Source: an uncultured Ruminiclostridium sp. (lineage in GTDB: Bacteria; Bacillota; Clostridia; Oscillospirales; Ruminococcaceae). From it: a stretch of DNA of 64,000 nucleotides. Location of the stretch: positions 32,650-96,649 of the forward strand of contig CAKSTB010000010.1 in NCBI GenBank assembly GCA_934490165.1, given 5' to 3'. The notes under the pieces are model-generated. The model had not been told where the DNA came from, made no database searches, and saw nothing but the letters and a program-made list of their open reading frames with translations. Position 1 is the stretch's first letter. Each line of letters opens with the position of its first letter. Position numbers and translations under genes: made by a program. Below, in pieces: positions 50,069 through 59,721 of this stretch.

Positions 50069-53000
50069 TTACTTATTCTTCTTGCTTTTGATTTTAATTG
50101 CTATCGGAGCAACACCGCCTGCGACAAATGCTGCCGCGATCCACAGTGCAAGCGATTCACTGCCTGTTTCGGGGCTGTCCTTGGTGAATTCCTCAGGTGA
50201 TGTAGTGTAATCACAGGCAATACAAACATAATGACCGATTCCGGGCTGCGTGCCTGACGGTTCGCGGTCTGTTACCCATTCAAACTCGTGATATGCATAA
50301 TCAATTCTGTTTCCGTTTGAATCTAAATGCCAGTGATGCTTTTCATCGCTGTTCCACTTTGAAGTATCCGTATCGGGATTATCCGGCTTGCTGTCCGGTG
50401 ACTCCGGCTTGCTGTCAGGCGCTTCCGGTTTACTGTCGGGTGTTTCGGGCTTACTGTCGGAAGAATCAGATGCGTCATCTCCGGTAAGATCAAGTTCATT
50501 TATTTCAACTGCACCGCATACATAACACTGTCTTTCTTCAGTGCCGTTTACAGTTGCCGTTGATTCCTTTATGATTTTCCACTCCGACCAATCGTGACCT
50601 TTGGCAGGAATAGGCTGTATTTCTTTCTGTTCATCGCACTTAGTGCAATGTATTGACTGTGAACCGTCATCTGTACAGGTGGGTTCTTCATCAACAGTTA
50701 CCTTGTTATCCCATATGTGATCTGCCGTGATAACATTTTCCTCTATTTTTCCGCAATTTAAGCATTCATGCACGCGCATACCGTCAACTGTGCAGGTAAC
50801 CTCTTTCGTGATTTTCCATTCGCCGTACTGATGGTTTGCTACAGGGATAGTTTCCGAATTTTTAGTCGCACTGCAACGTGAGCAGTGAATTGATCTTGAA
50901 CCCTCGGTTGTACATGTGGGTTCTTTATCTGTTGTGAAATCATCTTCCCATAAATGTGCGTCTGCATCAATATCGATATCGTTATATTCCGTGTAGCCGC
51001 AAACTGTGCATGACCTTGTTTCCTGTCCTTTTTCAACACAGGTAGCGTCGGAGTTTACCGACCATTCTGTGAATTTATGACCTGTCGGTTGAATTTCGCT
51101 AATGTCCTTTACGACATCACATCTTGAGCAATGAATCGACTTTGAACCGCTCTGTGTACAGGTAGGTGCTATATCAACCGTAAAATCATCATTCCACAAG
51201 TGTTCCTGAGGCGGTATAACATCGATTTCAGTGAAATTGCATACCGTGCAAATATGCTGCCTGATGCCGCCCTGTGTACAGTCTGTCATATTGAGTATTG
51301 TCCACTCATCGAAAGAATGTCCTTTTTCCGGAATCTCGGTAACGTCCTTGACCTCGCCACACTTCGAGCAATGTACTGACTTTGAACCCTTTTCGGTACA
51401 ACCGGGCTCGATATCTGTTGTGAAGTCATCTTCCCATATATGACCTGTCGGAGCGACCTCGCGTGTTTCTTCGTAACCGCATTCTGAGCATACGCGTTTA
51501 TCGCTTCCTGACGTAAGGCATCCCGCAGGAGTAACAGTGATCCATTCACCGAATGAGTGATCGTCAGCCGCAATTACTGTAATGTCTTTCTTCGCGTCAC
51601 ATCTTGCGCAGTGAATTGACTTAGAGCCGGGCTCGGCGCAGGTAGGCTTTGTGTCTACTGTGAAATCATCGTTCCATAAATGTCCGAGAGGGTTTGTATC
51701 ACGCTCTTCTGATGCGTTGCAGTTATCGCATACGCGCTTTTCCTTGCCGCCCTCTTCGCAGCTTGCCGCTTTGCTCTCCTGCCACTTTCCGAATGTGTGA
51801 CCGTTAGGATCACCGTTTTCAAATACCAGCGCCGTATCATCTGTATACGCGCCGCATTCGCAGGAGTAGAAATACTTGGCGGGGTCGGTGCAGTTCGCCG
51901 CATTTGCCAATGTTTCATCATTTACCGTTCTGACATCAAATGTGTGCGCTGTCTTATTTATTTCAGCCTGACAATTGACACAGATATTGTAATGCTCTGT
52001 TTTGTCAGTATAATGCAAAATTCCGTCACTCTGATGTTCAATAACGCAGGTCAGTGTGAAACGTGCTACTGCCGTTTCCTGTGTTCCTGCAGTTTCATCG
52101 TAATATGAGCTTCTGTCGGTAATGACAATATAGTCTTCGCTGTACCTTCCTACAGCTAAATCACTGCGAGGTTTGATAGTAAATGTCGCTGTTTCGTCCT
52201 TCTTTATCTTAGAAGCCGAATTATCCGCAGTGCCCCATTCGCTTCCGCTGAGATAGGATACTTCAAATACAGAAGTCGGTGTCACTGCACCGGTGAATTT
52301 ATTGAGGTCGGACTCCTTTACAACTCTGTACTTCGCTATAGAACCGCCCTCTGTTACTTTTATCTTGAATGTGAAAGGCTCTGCCGATGTGCCATTATCG
52401 TAAACGGTACTGAAGCCTGCAGAATACAAAACCTCCTCGCCGTCTTCATCGGTTACGGCTATCTTAACATCTTTAAGCTGTGCGTTTGCTTTTACGATCA
52501 TATTGCAATCGATCGAAAGCGCCGTAAACACGCCTGTCTGACAATCAAACGTGTACTTCTCCGAAGAGATCTCGTTTCCGTCATAGTCTGTGACCGTTAC
52601 GCCTGTCAGGACATATTCATCGGGATCTGTAACCGCAAATGTAACCGAAGAATTCGTACCTGCATTTGCAAACACATCACCGCTTACCTTGCTGACATTC
52701 TCTGTAGCTTCCTCTGCTATGCAATACGGTAAAGAGAAATAATTAGGTTCGCTGTCATCAATATATACTCCGTCACCACGCATACAAACGCCGAATCGGT
52801 TTGAATGTGCCATGATCATATCTGCGGTTGCATTACCACTTATATAAATACCGCCTGTCGTAACCAAGCTGTAATCGCTGTCAGGGATAATAAGACCGTT
52901 ATTATTGTCAAGAGTGAAGCCCTCATTACCGGAAGGTGTTATCCTGCTGATAACGCCACCGCCTGACTTGGTGATCTCCGCCTGAGAGGAAGGTATGATG

Positions 53001-54019
53001 TTTCCGTTTATGCGGATCGCGCCCTCGACCTCAAGCTTATTGGCAACCGAAATATCACCGCGGGTAGTTATAGTAGTGCCGCGGTTTACAAAGGTAGTTC
53101 CGCTGCTCCTAATATCAAGGTGCGAGCCTATCGGTGCATCGACTGAATAAAGCTCATAGTCACCCGACACGTCCGTTGCGTCGCTGTTGTCCGACTTGTT
53201 GACATTCAGTATGCCGTTTACGGCGTATATTCCGCCGACAGCTTTTCCGGGAGCTCCTTGTTCGCCTTTGTAATTATCCTGCTGTTCGGACGGTACATAG
53301 GTATTAGTACCGGGTGTTCCGCCTTTACCGGGAGTGATATTCAATCTACCGCCATACAGATGAACTTTTGTACTGTCAGTTATTGCAAGAGCGCCGTTAC
53401 CGCCGTCGCCGCCAATGCCGTAGAAACCGGTGGCAGTGTAATAACCTGCATTGCCGCCTTTACCACCATCGCCGCCGATAACAGTTACTGTGCCGCCCGC
53501 AACGGTAAGCGAAGAGACGTCTACTGCAACAAGTCCGTTTTTGCCGGATTCTCCCGGTGTGGTACTTTCATAACTATCTGTTTGACCATCGCCGCCATTA
53601 GCTCCGTCCGCTCCGATAAAGCCAATAACACCGCTTGCACTTTCACTCTCACTATAAAAGGTTATTGTTGCATCTGTGCCGGCAATACCGTTCCATACAA
53701 TCACCTCTGCATCGTTCTTGAGTATGACATTTACATTTCCTTTGAGCTCCAGAGGATTTGCTGTTGTACCGATAACAAAGTTACCGTCAGCCACATACCA
53801 CGTTTCTTTGCCGGCAGTGCCCCATGCAGTATCAGTTGAAGCTATCTTTGTATAATCAGTAACCGTTCCGTTTATAACCGTACCGTCCGCGGACAGTCCG
53901 TAATAGCTCACCGCTTCATCGGCAATTGCCGTAATTGCGGTAAAAGACACCGCTCCGACAACCAGAGCCGCCGCAGTTAATGTTCCTGTTAATACTTTGA
54001 ATGTATTTTTCTTGTTCAT
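50069..54019 (-). CDS. Large repeat-bearing surface protein with SPETG sorting signal
   Basis: 1316 residues. A signal peptide (residues 1-34) is followed by a region with Gly-rich loops (GGDGGKGGNAGYY, GGDGGNGALAI) in a beta-helix-like domain to ~residue 450. Beta-sandwich domains run to ~660. Residues ~777-1180 hold five ~81-residue repeats beginning (G/E/A/D)H(L/I)W(N/E)DDF-type. Each has Cys pairs of the kind SIHCSRC and VCSECGY, suggesting metal-binding zinc-ribbon-like folds. A SKPE(T/A/S)PD linker precedes SPETG (~1281), a hydrophobic helix and a KSKKNK tail: a sortase-type anchor with Ser in place of Leu. Likely an adhesin. It sits alone between two terminators. Confidence 0.85.
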   Translation of the reverse strand: MNKKNTFKVLTGTLTAAALVVGAVSFTAITAIADEAVSYYGLSADGTVINGTVTDYTKIASTDTAWGTAGKETWYVADGNFVIGTTANPLELKGNVNVILKNDAEVIVWNGIAGTDATITFYSESESASGVIGFIGADGANGGDGQTDSYESTTPGESGKNGLVAVDVSSLTVAGGTVTVIGGDGGKGGNAGYYTATGFYGIGGDGGNGALAITDSTKVHLYGGRLNITPGKGGTPGTNTYVPSEQQDNYKGEQGAPGKAVGGIYAVNGILNVNKSDNSDATDVSGDYELYSVDAPIGSHLDIRSSGTTFVNRGTTITTRGDISVANKLEVEGAIRINGNIIPSSQAEITKSGGGVISRITPSGNEGFTLDNNNGLIIPDSDYSLVTTGGIYISGNATADMIMAHSNRFGVCMRGDGVYIDDSEPNYFSLPYCIAEEATENVSKVSGDVFANAGTNSSVTFAVTDPDEYVLTGVTVTDYDGNEISSEKYTFDCQTGVFTALSIDCNMIVKANAQLKDVKIAVTDEDGEEVLYSAGFSTVYDNGTSAEPFTFKIKVTEGGSIAKYRVVKESDLNKFTGAVTPTSVFEVSYLSGSEWGTADNSASKIKKDETATFTIKPRSDLAVGRYSEDYIVITDRSSYYDETAGTQETAVARFTLTCVIEHQSDGILHYTDKTEHYNICVNCQAEINKTAHTFDVRTVNDETLANAANCTDPAKYFYSCECGAYTDDTALVFENGDPNGHTFGKWQESKAASCEEGGKEKRVCDNCNASEERDTNPLGHLWNDDFTVDTKPTCAEPGSKSIHCARCDAKKDITVIAADDHSFGEWITVTPAGCLTSGSDKRVCSECGYEETREVAPTGHIWEDDFTTDIEPGCTEKGSKSVHCSKCGEVKDVTEIPEKGHSFDEWTILNMTDCTQGGIRQHICTVCNFTEIDVIPPQEHLWNDDFTVDIAPTCTQSGSKSIHCSRCDVVKDISEIQPTGHKFTEWSVNSDATCVEKGQETRSCTVCGYTEYNDIDIDADAHLWEDDFTTDKEPTCTTEGSRSIHCSRCSATKNSETIPVANHQYGEWKITKEVTCTVDGMRVHECLNCGKIEENVITADHIWDNKVTVDEEPTCTDDGSQSIHCTKCDEQKEIQPIPAKGHDWSEWKIIKESTATVNGTEERQCYVCGAVEINELDLTGDDASDSSDSKPETPDSKPEAPDSKPESPDSKPDNPDTDTSKWNSDEKHHWHLDSNGNRIDYAYHEFEWVTDREPSGTQPGIGHYVCIACDYTTSPEEFTKDSPETGSESLALWIAAAFVAGGVAPIAIKIKSKKNK

Positions 54020-54129
54020 TTATATCTCCTTTGATAACACCCAAAATAAAGAATTTACATTATTGTACCATACTACCCGTTTTTTTTCAACGAAAATGGC
54101 ACAAACGGTCAATTTCTGGCTTTAAGCGG

Positions 54130-54168
54130 TAAAAAATACCCGCAAAACGGTAAAACCGTTTCACGGGT
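54130..54168 (-). terminator. Terminator of the ylqG-ylqH-ECF operon
   Basis: On the minus strand CCCG...CGGG with inner AAACGGT/ACCGTTT pairing, followed by TATTTTTT. Lies 20-60 bp after the ECF S-component stop. Confidence 0.78.
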
Positions 54169-54186
54169 CGTGATATCAATTTATTC

Positions 54187-54723
54187 TCAGCGGTCAAATC
54201 CGAGCAAGCGTTTTACTCCTGCCTTTTCGAGCGCAACCGTCAGGAGCACTCCCACTATAAGTCCGACAGCGCCCTGAATTGCATTACCGAAAATGCTTGA
54301 TGCCGCCGCTATGGGATCTCCGTAAAGTATGATCGCATAAAGGTAGTAGCCTGCCACCATAATTATTTCAGCGACCACACCGCCGATTATCTTACCGACA
54401 AGCGACTTCATATAAGAGCTGTTCAGAAAGCCCTTTGCAATGTAGAACGCCGCAACCGCCATAAGCGCCTTGATGATAAGTGTTGCGGGTGCGTAATAGG
54501 CATAGCCTGTCAGCAGGTCTGCAAGTGCAGAACCGATGCCCGCCGCGGCTATTCCCCACGGCGAACCTATAAGCCATGCCGATGTAAGTACAAGCACATC
54601 GCCAAGGTTTACATAGCCCTTTGTGAGCGGCATAGGTATCTGTACTACCATTGTCGCAACGCAGGTCAGCGCGGCAAGTACTGCCGCAGTTACAATGATT
54701 GTGAGATTTTTTGTCTTTACCAT
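54187..54723 (-). CDS. ECF transporter S component
   Basis: 178 residues, five to six membrane helices. N-terminal ALTCVATMVVQIPMPLTKGY and VNLGDVLVLTSAWLIGSPWG match the family's P-x-G-Y-v-N-L-G-D motif. AAAGIGSALADLLTGYAYYA and APATLIIKALMAVAAFYIAK complete the signature, placing it in the ECF_trnsprt/riboflavin-type S-component family. It binds a vitamin-like substrate and uses the shared EcfAAT energising module encoded elsewhere. The substrate cannot be told from sequence; pyridoxine, thiamine or pantothenate-related compounds are known in this clade. No riboswitch precedes it: only 30 bp separate it from the FlhB-like gene. Confidence 0.88.
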   Translation of the reverse strand: MVKTKNLTIIVTAAVLAALTCVATMVVQIPMPLTKGYVNLGDVLVLTSAWLIGSPWGIAAAGIGSALADLLTGYAYYAPATLIIKALMAVAAFYIAKGFLNSSYMKSLVGKIIGGVVAEIIMVAGYYLYAIILYGDPIAAASSIFGNAIQGAVGLIVGVLLTVALEKAGVKRLLGFDR

Positions 54724-54753
54724 TTTTATCGTCTTCTTTCTTTTGTCTTAGGC

Positions 54754-55038
54754 TTATTTGCCCTTTTTCATATCATTAGCGGAGTAAACTACCTCCGCAT
54801 AGATAGCAGCTATTATTCTGTACAGCTCGACAGGGATTGCTTCACCGCTGTTGAGCATTACAAGCAGTGCCGCCGTGCTGTCGTCACGGTATACCGGAAC
54901 GCCGTTTTCATCGGCAATGTTTATTATCTTCTTCGCAAGCTCGCCGAGACCTGACGCTACAACGACCGGAGCATAGTTAAGGTCGGGATTGTATTTCAGC
55001 GCCGCCGCAGCCTGCTTTCCTAAATTACGCCTGGACAT
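54754..55038 (-). CDS. FlhB-like protein (EscU/YscU/HrcU family, YlqH-type)
   Basis: 94 residues, corresponding to the cytoplasmic C-terminal domain of FlhB: AAALKYNPDLNYAPVVVASG, LAKKIINIADENGVPVYRDD and STAALLVMLNSGEAIPVELY. The autocleavage motif NPTH of true FlhB appears only as NPDL here, so it is not self-cleaving. Bacillus ylqH encodes a similar stand-alone domain next to ylqG. It overlaps the upstream gene by 14 bp and its AGGAGG lies inside that gene, so translation is coupled. Confidence 0.85.
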   Translation of the reverse strand: MSRRNLGKQAAAALKYNPDLNYAPVVVASGLGELAKKIINIADENGVPVYRDDSTAALLVMLNSGEAIPVELYRIIAAIYAEVVYSANDMKKGK

Positions 55039-56890
55039 TAAGACCCTTCCTCCTGTCGATTATTTTCGGGAAAACCTCAGTCAGCACATGAGGCTTTCTC
55101 AGCACCGCAGTTTCAAATTTTGCGGGCTTGTAGCCGATATTTCTTATTATAAGGTCTATCTTATCGGTAAGCTTTCTTATCTTGAAGCCGAACTTTTCTG
55201 GATACAAAAGCGAAAGATTGATATTTTCGCCAAGTGCATACATATCGACCTCAAAGCGTCCTATCGACTCAACATCAAACGTCAGGAACAGATGATAATT
55301 CTTCTGTCCGACAGGTGTGTTGTTGGGATTGTTTTCGTCATTGTCGACCCACAGCTCACCGAACGCCTTGGTATCCTCGATCTGCAAAGGCAGAATGTAG
55401 TGAGCAAGCGGAGTGAATACACCGGGAGCATTAAGCAAACTTTGTAAAAGGTTTGAAGCATTGAAATCGTCAAGCGACTGTATCGCCTCGTGATTTATGT
55501 TCTTTCCTATGAAATCGGTAAGCTTGTCGAGCGTTGACGGCGCGGACGGAATATTGCTCGCCGCAGGGAGCTCTTTACGCTGTGCCATTGTGTTTACTAT
55601 ATTCGTAAAAAATTCGAAGATCGTATCACGCTCGGGGATATCGGGCATTTCGCGGAGTATCTCATTAAGATAATCGACAAGCGTGGTCATATCCTTAAGT
55701 CCCTGGAAGTCGCGGTGAACGACCGGTATTATCTGTCTGCTGTCCGTGCCTGTAAGCATGGTCATTACTATATTCTTCAGTGTCTGTAATCCCGATTGCT
55801 TTCCCTCTTCAAACGGAGCTGTCAGAAATTCCAGTTTATCCCTTGATAAATCGACCTCCGACAGGTATTTTTCATCGGATAAATGTGACTTAATGAACAA
55901 AGACAAGGATAATTTTTCATCTTTATTGTCAAAAATGCTTAAATAGTCTTGATTTTCGGACTGATTTAGTGTATTATTATAGTTATCAGATGTGTCCGAC
56001 ATCTCACTAAGCTGTTTTTTGCTGAACATTTTTTTCAGCAAATTTCCAAAAGCGACCGACAGCTCACGGCGCATCCCGTCAGACGGGATATACGCCAGAA
56101 GATTTGCAAAGCTTTCTTTTAGCATACCGTTATTGGTATTGTAGCGGGAAAGGTTATGTACTATAAGCGGAATGAAGGTCTGTGTTCTCTCATCGTTGAG
56201 CAGACTTGCGGAAACGTCTTTCAGAAGAGCAAGCGTTTCGCCCTTGAGCGGCTCAAACATATCAGCCGCACTGCTGCTCTTCCACTGCGAGGACAGATCA
56301 GAGAGCTTACGCGACAGCGACTCGTTCGGTGAAAAGTATTCCGACAGGAATTTGAGATTAGCGCCGAGGGCATTCAGTATCTCCTGCTTGTTGGACGAAT
56401 AGTTGAGCGCTTTCAGTAGCTGACCGATACCTTCTTTAAGCTCGGGGCTTGTGGTGGTCTTAAGGATACCGTGAAGCAGCTTATAGAACTCATCGCCGCT
56501 GAACATAGTGTTCTGCTTTTCCTGGTTCTGTATCTCACGAACAAGCTTTTCGGGAGCGAGATAAAAGCTTTGGATAAGCTCGTTCATATCATCGTAAAGC
56601 TCGGTGTAGCCGTTGATCATGGTCTGCTCGAGCAGATCGGAGCTTAACAGGTTCTTGAGCGTTTCGACCGCCATTGTGGGGTCTTTTATCTGAACGGTAA
56701 GCGGAGCAAGATTCTTTCTGCCCATCATCATTGCGGCGGCAGAATCGTTATCCTGTGCGGTAGATGTCTTGATAGGCTGAGCAAGCTCAACCATATCAAA
56801 CGGTTCTATGTTGCCGTCATATTGTCGGTTTGTAAAAGAATAGCTCTTGTTATTTGAAACGGGAGCTGTAATCTGCGGAATGTTGGGCAT
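55025..56890 (-). CDS. YlqG/FliK-like protein
   Basis: 621 residues, no signal peptide, largely helical and polar, probably with disordered N-terminal ~60 residues. The C-terminal ~130 residues (LPLQIEDTKAFGELWVDNDE, YHLFLTFDVESIGRFEVDMY, ALGENINLSLLYPEKFGFKI, LIIRNIGYKP) follow the FliK hook-length-control C-terminal pattern. With the FlhB-like gene behind it, it corresponds to the ylqG-ylqH pair of Bacillus, whose function is poorly known. It is divergent from the chemotaxis operon. A role in flagellar or other type III-like export control is possible but unproven. Confidence 0.72.
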   Translation of the reverse strand: MPNIPQITAPVSNNKSYSFTNRQYDGNIEPFDMVELAQPIKTSTAQDNDSAAAMMMGRKNLAPLTVQIKDPTMAVETLKNLLSSDLLEQTMINGYTELYDDMNELIQSFYLAPEKLVREIQNQEKQNTMFSGDEFYKLLHGILKTTTSPELKEGIGQLLKALNYSSNKQEILNALGANLKFLSEYFSPNESLSRKLSDLSSQWKSSSAADMFEPLKGETLALLKDVSASLLNDERTQTFIPLIVHNLSRYNTNNGMLKESFANLLAYIPSDGMRRELSVAFGNLLKKMFSKKQLSEMSDTSDNYNNTLNQSENQDYLSIFDNKDEKLSLSLFIKSHLSDEKYLSEVDLSRDKLEFLTAPFEEGKQSGLQTLKNIVMTMLTGTDSRQIIPVVHRDFQGLKDMTTLVDYLNEILREMPDIPERDTIFEFFTNIVNTMAQRKELPAASNIPSAPSTLDKLTDFIGKNINHEAIQSLDDFNASNLLQSLLNAPGVFTPLAHYILPLQIEDTKAFGELWVDNDENNPNNTPVGQKNYHLFLTFDVESIGRFEVDMYALGENINLSLLYPEKFGFKIRKLTDKIDLIIRNIGYKPAKFETAVLRKPHVLTEVFPKIIDRRKGLNVQA

Positions 56891-57025
56891 ATATATTTCC
56901 TTTCAGATGCACATACTGTACTGCATCACAATTGCTTGACAATAAGTTTAGCACATTTTTTCGGATTTATCAATATCAATCTTACGATTGCAAAATAAAA
57001 AAATCAGGGAAAGGCGGTTTTGTAT

Positions 57026-59158
57026 ATGGCAAAGGTTGAACCCGGCATGGAATCCATGCTTGAAATGTACATATTTGAAACCAATACGTTGCTTGAACAG
57101 CTCGATGAAATTCTCCTCAGGACTGAGGACGCAAATGTGTTCTCACAGGAGGATATCAACGAGATATTCAGAATCATGCACACGATCAAGGGCTCATCGG
57201 CTATGATGGGCTTCGAAAATCTCCAGCACCTTGCGCACAAGGGCGAGGATATGTTCTTTGTAATAAGGGAAAAGCCCGAAATTGCAAAAGACGCTCATTT
57301 TGTATATGAGCTGATATTTGAAGTATCCGACCTTTACAAGGCTGAGATCGAATATATCCAGAACTCGGGAGATGACGACTATACACCTACCGACTTCTCG
57401 GAAACTTTTAAGAAGCTGGAAGATGCCACAGAAAAGCTGAAAGCTATGGAAAACGGCACTGCGCCCGCCACAGAAACCACCGCTTCTGCCGCTTCTGCCG
57501 CTTCCGATACTCATGCCGGAAGCCACGTTGACGGAAGTATGACAGTTCGTGTATTCTTTGAAGACGGTTGCAAGATGGAAAATCTGCGCGCATTCCTGCT
57601 TCTGACAAAGATAAAGGAAGAAGCGGAAGTTATAAGCTGTACTCCTCCCGATGTCGAATCGAATGCCGATACGGCAAAGGATATCGTTGAAAACGGCTTC
57701 CTTGTTACTTTCAAGGGTTTTGACGGAAACAACGACTCAGTGCTCAAGACTATCGAGGGTGCTGTAAACGTTGAATCATACGAGGTCATAGATACTCCCG
57801 CTGCACCTGCGGCAGAGCCTGAGCCTGCACCCGCACCCGCGGCGGCTCAGCCTGAAGCACCTGCTCCTGCTCCCGCGGCTAAGGCAGAAGAAGCAAAAGC
57901 TCCCGAAAAGCCCGCTCCTGCCAAGCCCGCCGCAAAGAGCGCGGTCACAAAGGCACAGGAGGATATCAAAAAGGCAAACGGCGGACAAAAACAGAGCCTT
58001 ATCAGCGTAAATCTTTCCAAGCTTGACACGCTTCATGATATCGTGGGCGAGATCATCACAACAGAATCAATGGTAATCGCAAACCCCGACCTTGAGGGTC
58101 TTGAGCTTGAGAGCTTCTCAAAGGCTGCAAGACAGCTCAGAAAGCTTACAGACGAGCTTCAGGATACCGTTATGTCTATCAGAATGGTACCGCTGGCAGG
58201 CGTATTCCAGAAGATGGGCAGAATTGTCCGTGATATGAAGATAAAGCTCAACAAAGAGGCTGAGCTTGTACTTGAGGGTGAAACGACAGAGGTCGACAAG
58301 AGCATAGTTGATAACCTGAACGATCCCCTTATGCACCTTGTAAGAAACTGTATGGATCACGGCATCGAGGACGATGTAAATGTCCGTATTGCAGAGGGCA
58401 AGCCCGAAAAGGGTACTGTAAAGCTTTCGGCTAAGCACTCCGCAGGCGAGGTTATCATTACCGTATCCGATGACGGCGCAGGCATAAACTGCGAAAAGGT
58501 AATGGAAAAGGCAAGGAAAAACGGTCTGCTTACAAAGCCCGAAAATGAATATACGACCAAGGAAATTCAGAATATGATACTCCTGCCGGGCTTCTCGACA
58601 AACGATACCGTTACCGAATACAGCGGAAGAGGTGTCGGTATGGACGTTGTACGCAGTAATATTGAGCAGTGCGGCGGTACGCTTACCGTTGAAAGCGAAG
58701 AGGGCAAGGGCTCAAGCTTCATTATAAGAATACCTCTTACACTCGCAATTGTAGAGGGTATGAAGCTGAAAGTCGGTCCTACGATATTCACTGTGCCGAT
58801 CTCTTCTATCAAGGAAAGCCTTATGGTTGCAAACAACCAGCTCCTGCACGATACAAAGCAGGGCGAGATGATAATGATAAGAGGCGTATGCTATCCTATC
58901 CTCCGTCTGCACGAAAAATTCAATATGCCAACCGAGGTAACAAATCTCGAAGACGGTATACTCCTTCTCGTTGATGTTGGCGGAAAGAATGTATGCCTGT
59001 TTGCCGACAAGCTTATAGGCGAACAGCCTGTAGTTGTAAAGCCGTTCCCGAAGTATCTCAGCCAGTACAATATAAAGGCTGAGGGTCTTTCAGGCTGTAC
59101 GGTAATGGGTGACGGTACGATATCGCTCATAATTGATGTCAACAATCTTATCGGCTAA
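57026..59158 (+). CDS. cheA: Chemotaxis histidine kinase CheA
   Basis: 710 residues from ATG 57026 (AGGCGG upstream; a TTG two codons earlier is also in frame). Domains in order: P1/HPt with phospho-acceptor His52 (FRIMHTIKGSSAMMGFENLQ), a P2-like response-regulator-binding domain (~residues 170-255), a Pro/Ala-rich linker (~256-310), P3 dimerisation helices (KLDTLHDIVGEIITTESMVI), the P4 ATPase (MHLVRNCMDHGIE N-box, VSDDGAGI G1, GFSTNDTVTEYSGRGVGMDV) and P5 CheW-like regulatory domain. It phosphorylates CheY and CheB in response to chemoreceptors. It starts a cheA-cheW-cheR-cheB operon; no cheY follows. Confidence 0.96.
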   Translation: MAKVEPGMESMLEMYIFETNTLLEQLDEILLRTEDANVFSQEDINEIFRIMHTIKGSSAMMGFENLQHLAHKGEDMFFVIREKPEIAKDAHFVYELIFEVSDLYKAEIEYIQNSGDDDYTPTDFSETFKKLEDATEKLKAMENGTAPATETTASAASAASDTHAGSHVDGSMTVRVFFEDGCKMENLRAFLLLTKIKEEAEVISCTPPDVESNADTAKDIVENGFLVTFKGFDGNNDSVLKTIEGAVNVESYEVIDTPAAPAAEPEPAPAPAAAQPEAPAPAPAAKAEEAKAPEKPAPAKPAAKSAVTKAQEDIKKANGGQKQSLISVNLSKLDTLHDIVGEIITTESMVIANPDLEGLELESFSKAARQLRKLTDELQDTVMSIRMVPLAGVFQKMGRIVRDMKIKLNKEAELVLEGETTEVDKSIVDNLNDPLMHLVRNCMDHGIEDDVNVRIAEGKPEKGTVKLSAKHSAGEVIITVSDDGAGINCEKVMEKARKNGLLTKPENEYTTKEIQNMILLPGFSTNDTVTEYSGRGVGMDVVRSNIEQCGGTLTVESEEGKGSSFIIRIPLTLAIVEGMKLKVGPTIFTVPISSIKESLMVANNQLLHDTKQGEMIMIRGVCYPILRLHEKFNMPTEVTNLEDGILLLVDVGGKNVCLFADKLIGEQPVVVKPFPKYLSQYNIKAEGLSGCTVMGDGTISLIIDVNNLIG

Positions 59159-59177
59159 GGAAACGGAGGGACAGACT

Positions 59178-59705
59178 TTGTCAGAGAATTATAATGATAA
59201 ACTGCAGGAGCTTCTGAATACTCAGAAAGCAATGGAGGACGCAAAGACAGATCCTCAGAACACGGTAATTACGAAGGTGCTGACCTTCTATATAGGCGAT
59301 CAGGTATACGGCATTGAGATACCTGATGTCATAGAAATAATAGAAGTACCGCCGATAACGGCTGTACCCGGTGTACCGTCTTACATAAAAGGCATAATCA
59401 ATGTCAGAAGCAAGATAGTTCCGGTCGTAAATATCAGAAGCAGATTTGGCAAGGAAGAGATAGCCTTTAATGACCGTACCTGCATAATAATAGTTTCAAC
59501 GGGTGACGTATCGGTAGGACTTATCGTTGACAGCGTAGCGGACGTTATCCCCGTTACCGAGCAGCATATATCAAAAACACCCGATCTTACCGGTGTAAAC
59601 TCAAATAAATTCATTAAATCAATACTTGAGATGAACGACGGAATCAAGCTTGTACTTGATGTATCAAAGCTTATAGATGAGCACGCAAGCGAAGAAAACA
59701 AGTAA
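59178..59705 (+). CDS. cheW: Chemotaxis coupling protein CheW
   Basis: Adaptor linking CheA to chemoreceptors. 175 residues from TTG 59178, after GGAGGG; an ATG at 59133 is in frame but lies inside cheA. Core signatures: VLTFYIGDQVYGIEIPDVIE, VPPITAVPGVPSYIKGIINV, RSKIVPVVNIRSRFG and DVSVGLIVDSVADVIPV. The N-terminal ~35 residues are polar and longer than in E. coli CheW. Located 19 bp after cheA. Confidence 0.95.
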   Translation: MSENYNDKLQELLNTQKAMEDAKTDPQNTVITKVLTFYIGDQVYGIEIPDVIEIIEVPPITAVPGVPSYIKGIINVRSKIVPVVNIRSRFGKEEIAFNDRTCIIIVSTGDVSVGLIVDSVADVIPVTEQHISKTPDLTGVNSNKFIKSILEMNDGIKLVLDVSKLIDEHASEENK

Positions 59706-59721
59706 AGGCAGGTAAGCCGTA

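Noticed and set aside
53220..53620. Collagen-like Gly-X-Y domain in the large surface protein
   Set aside because: The Gly-rich stretches are short and irregular (GGDGG, GKGG); they fit loops of a beta-helix better than a triple helix.
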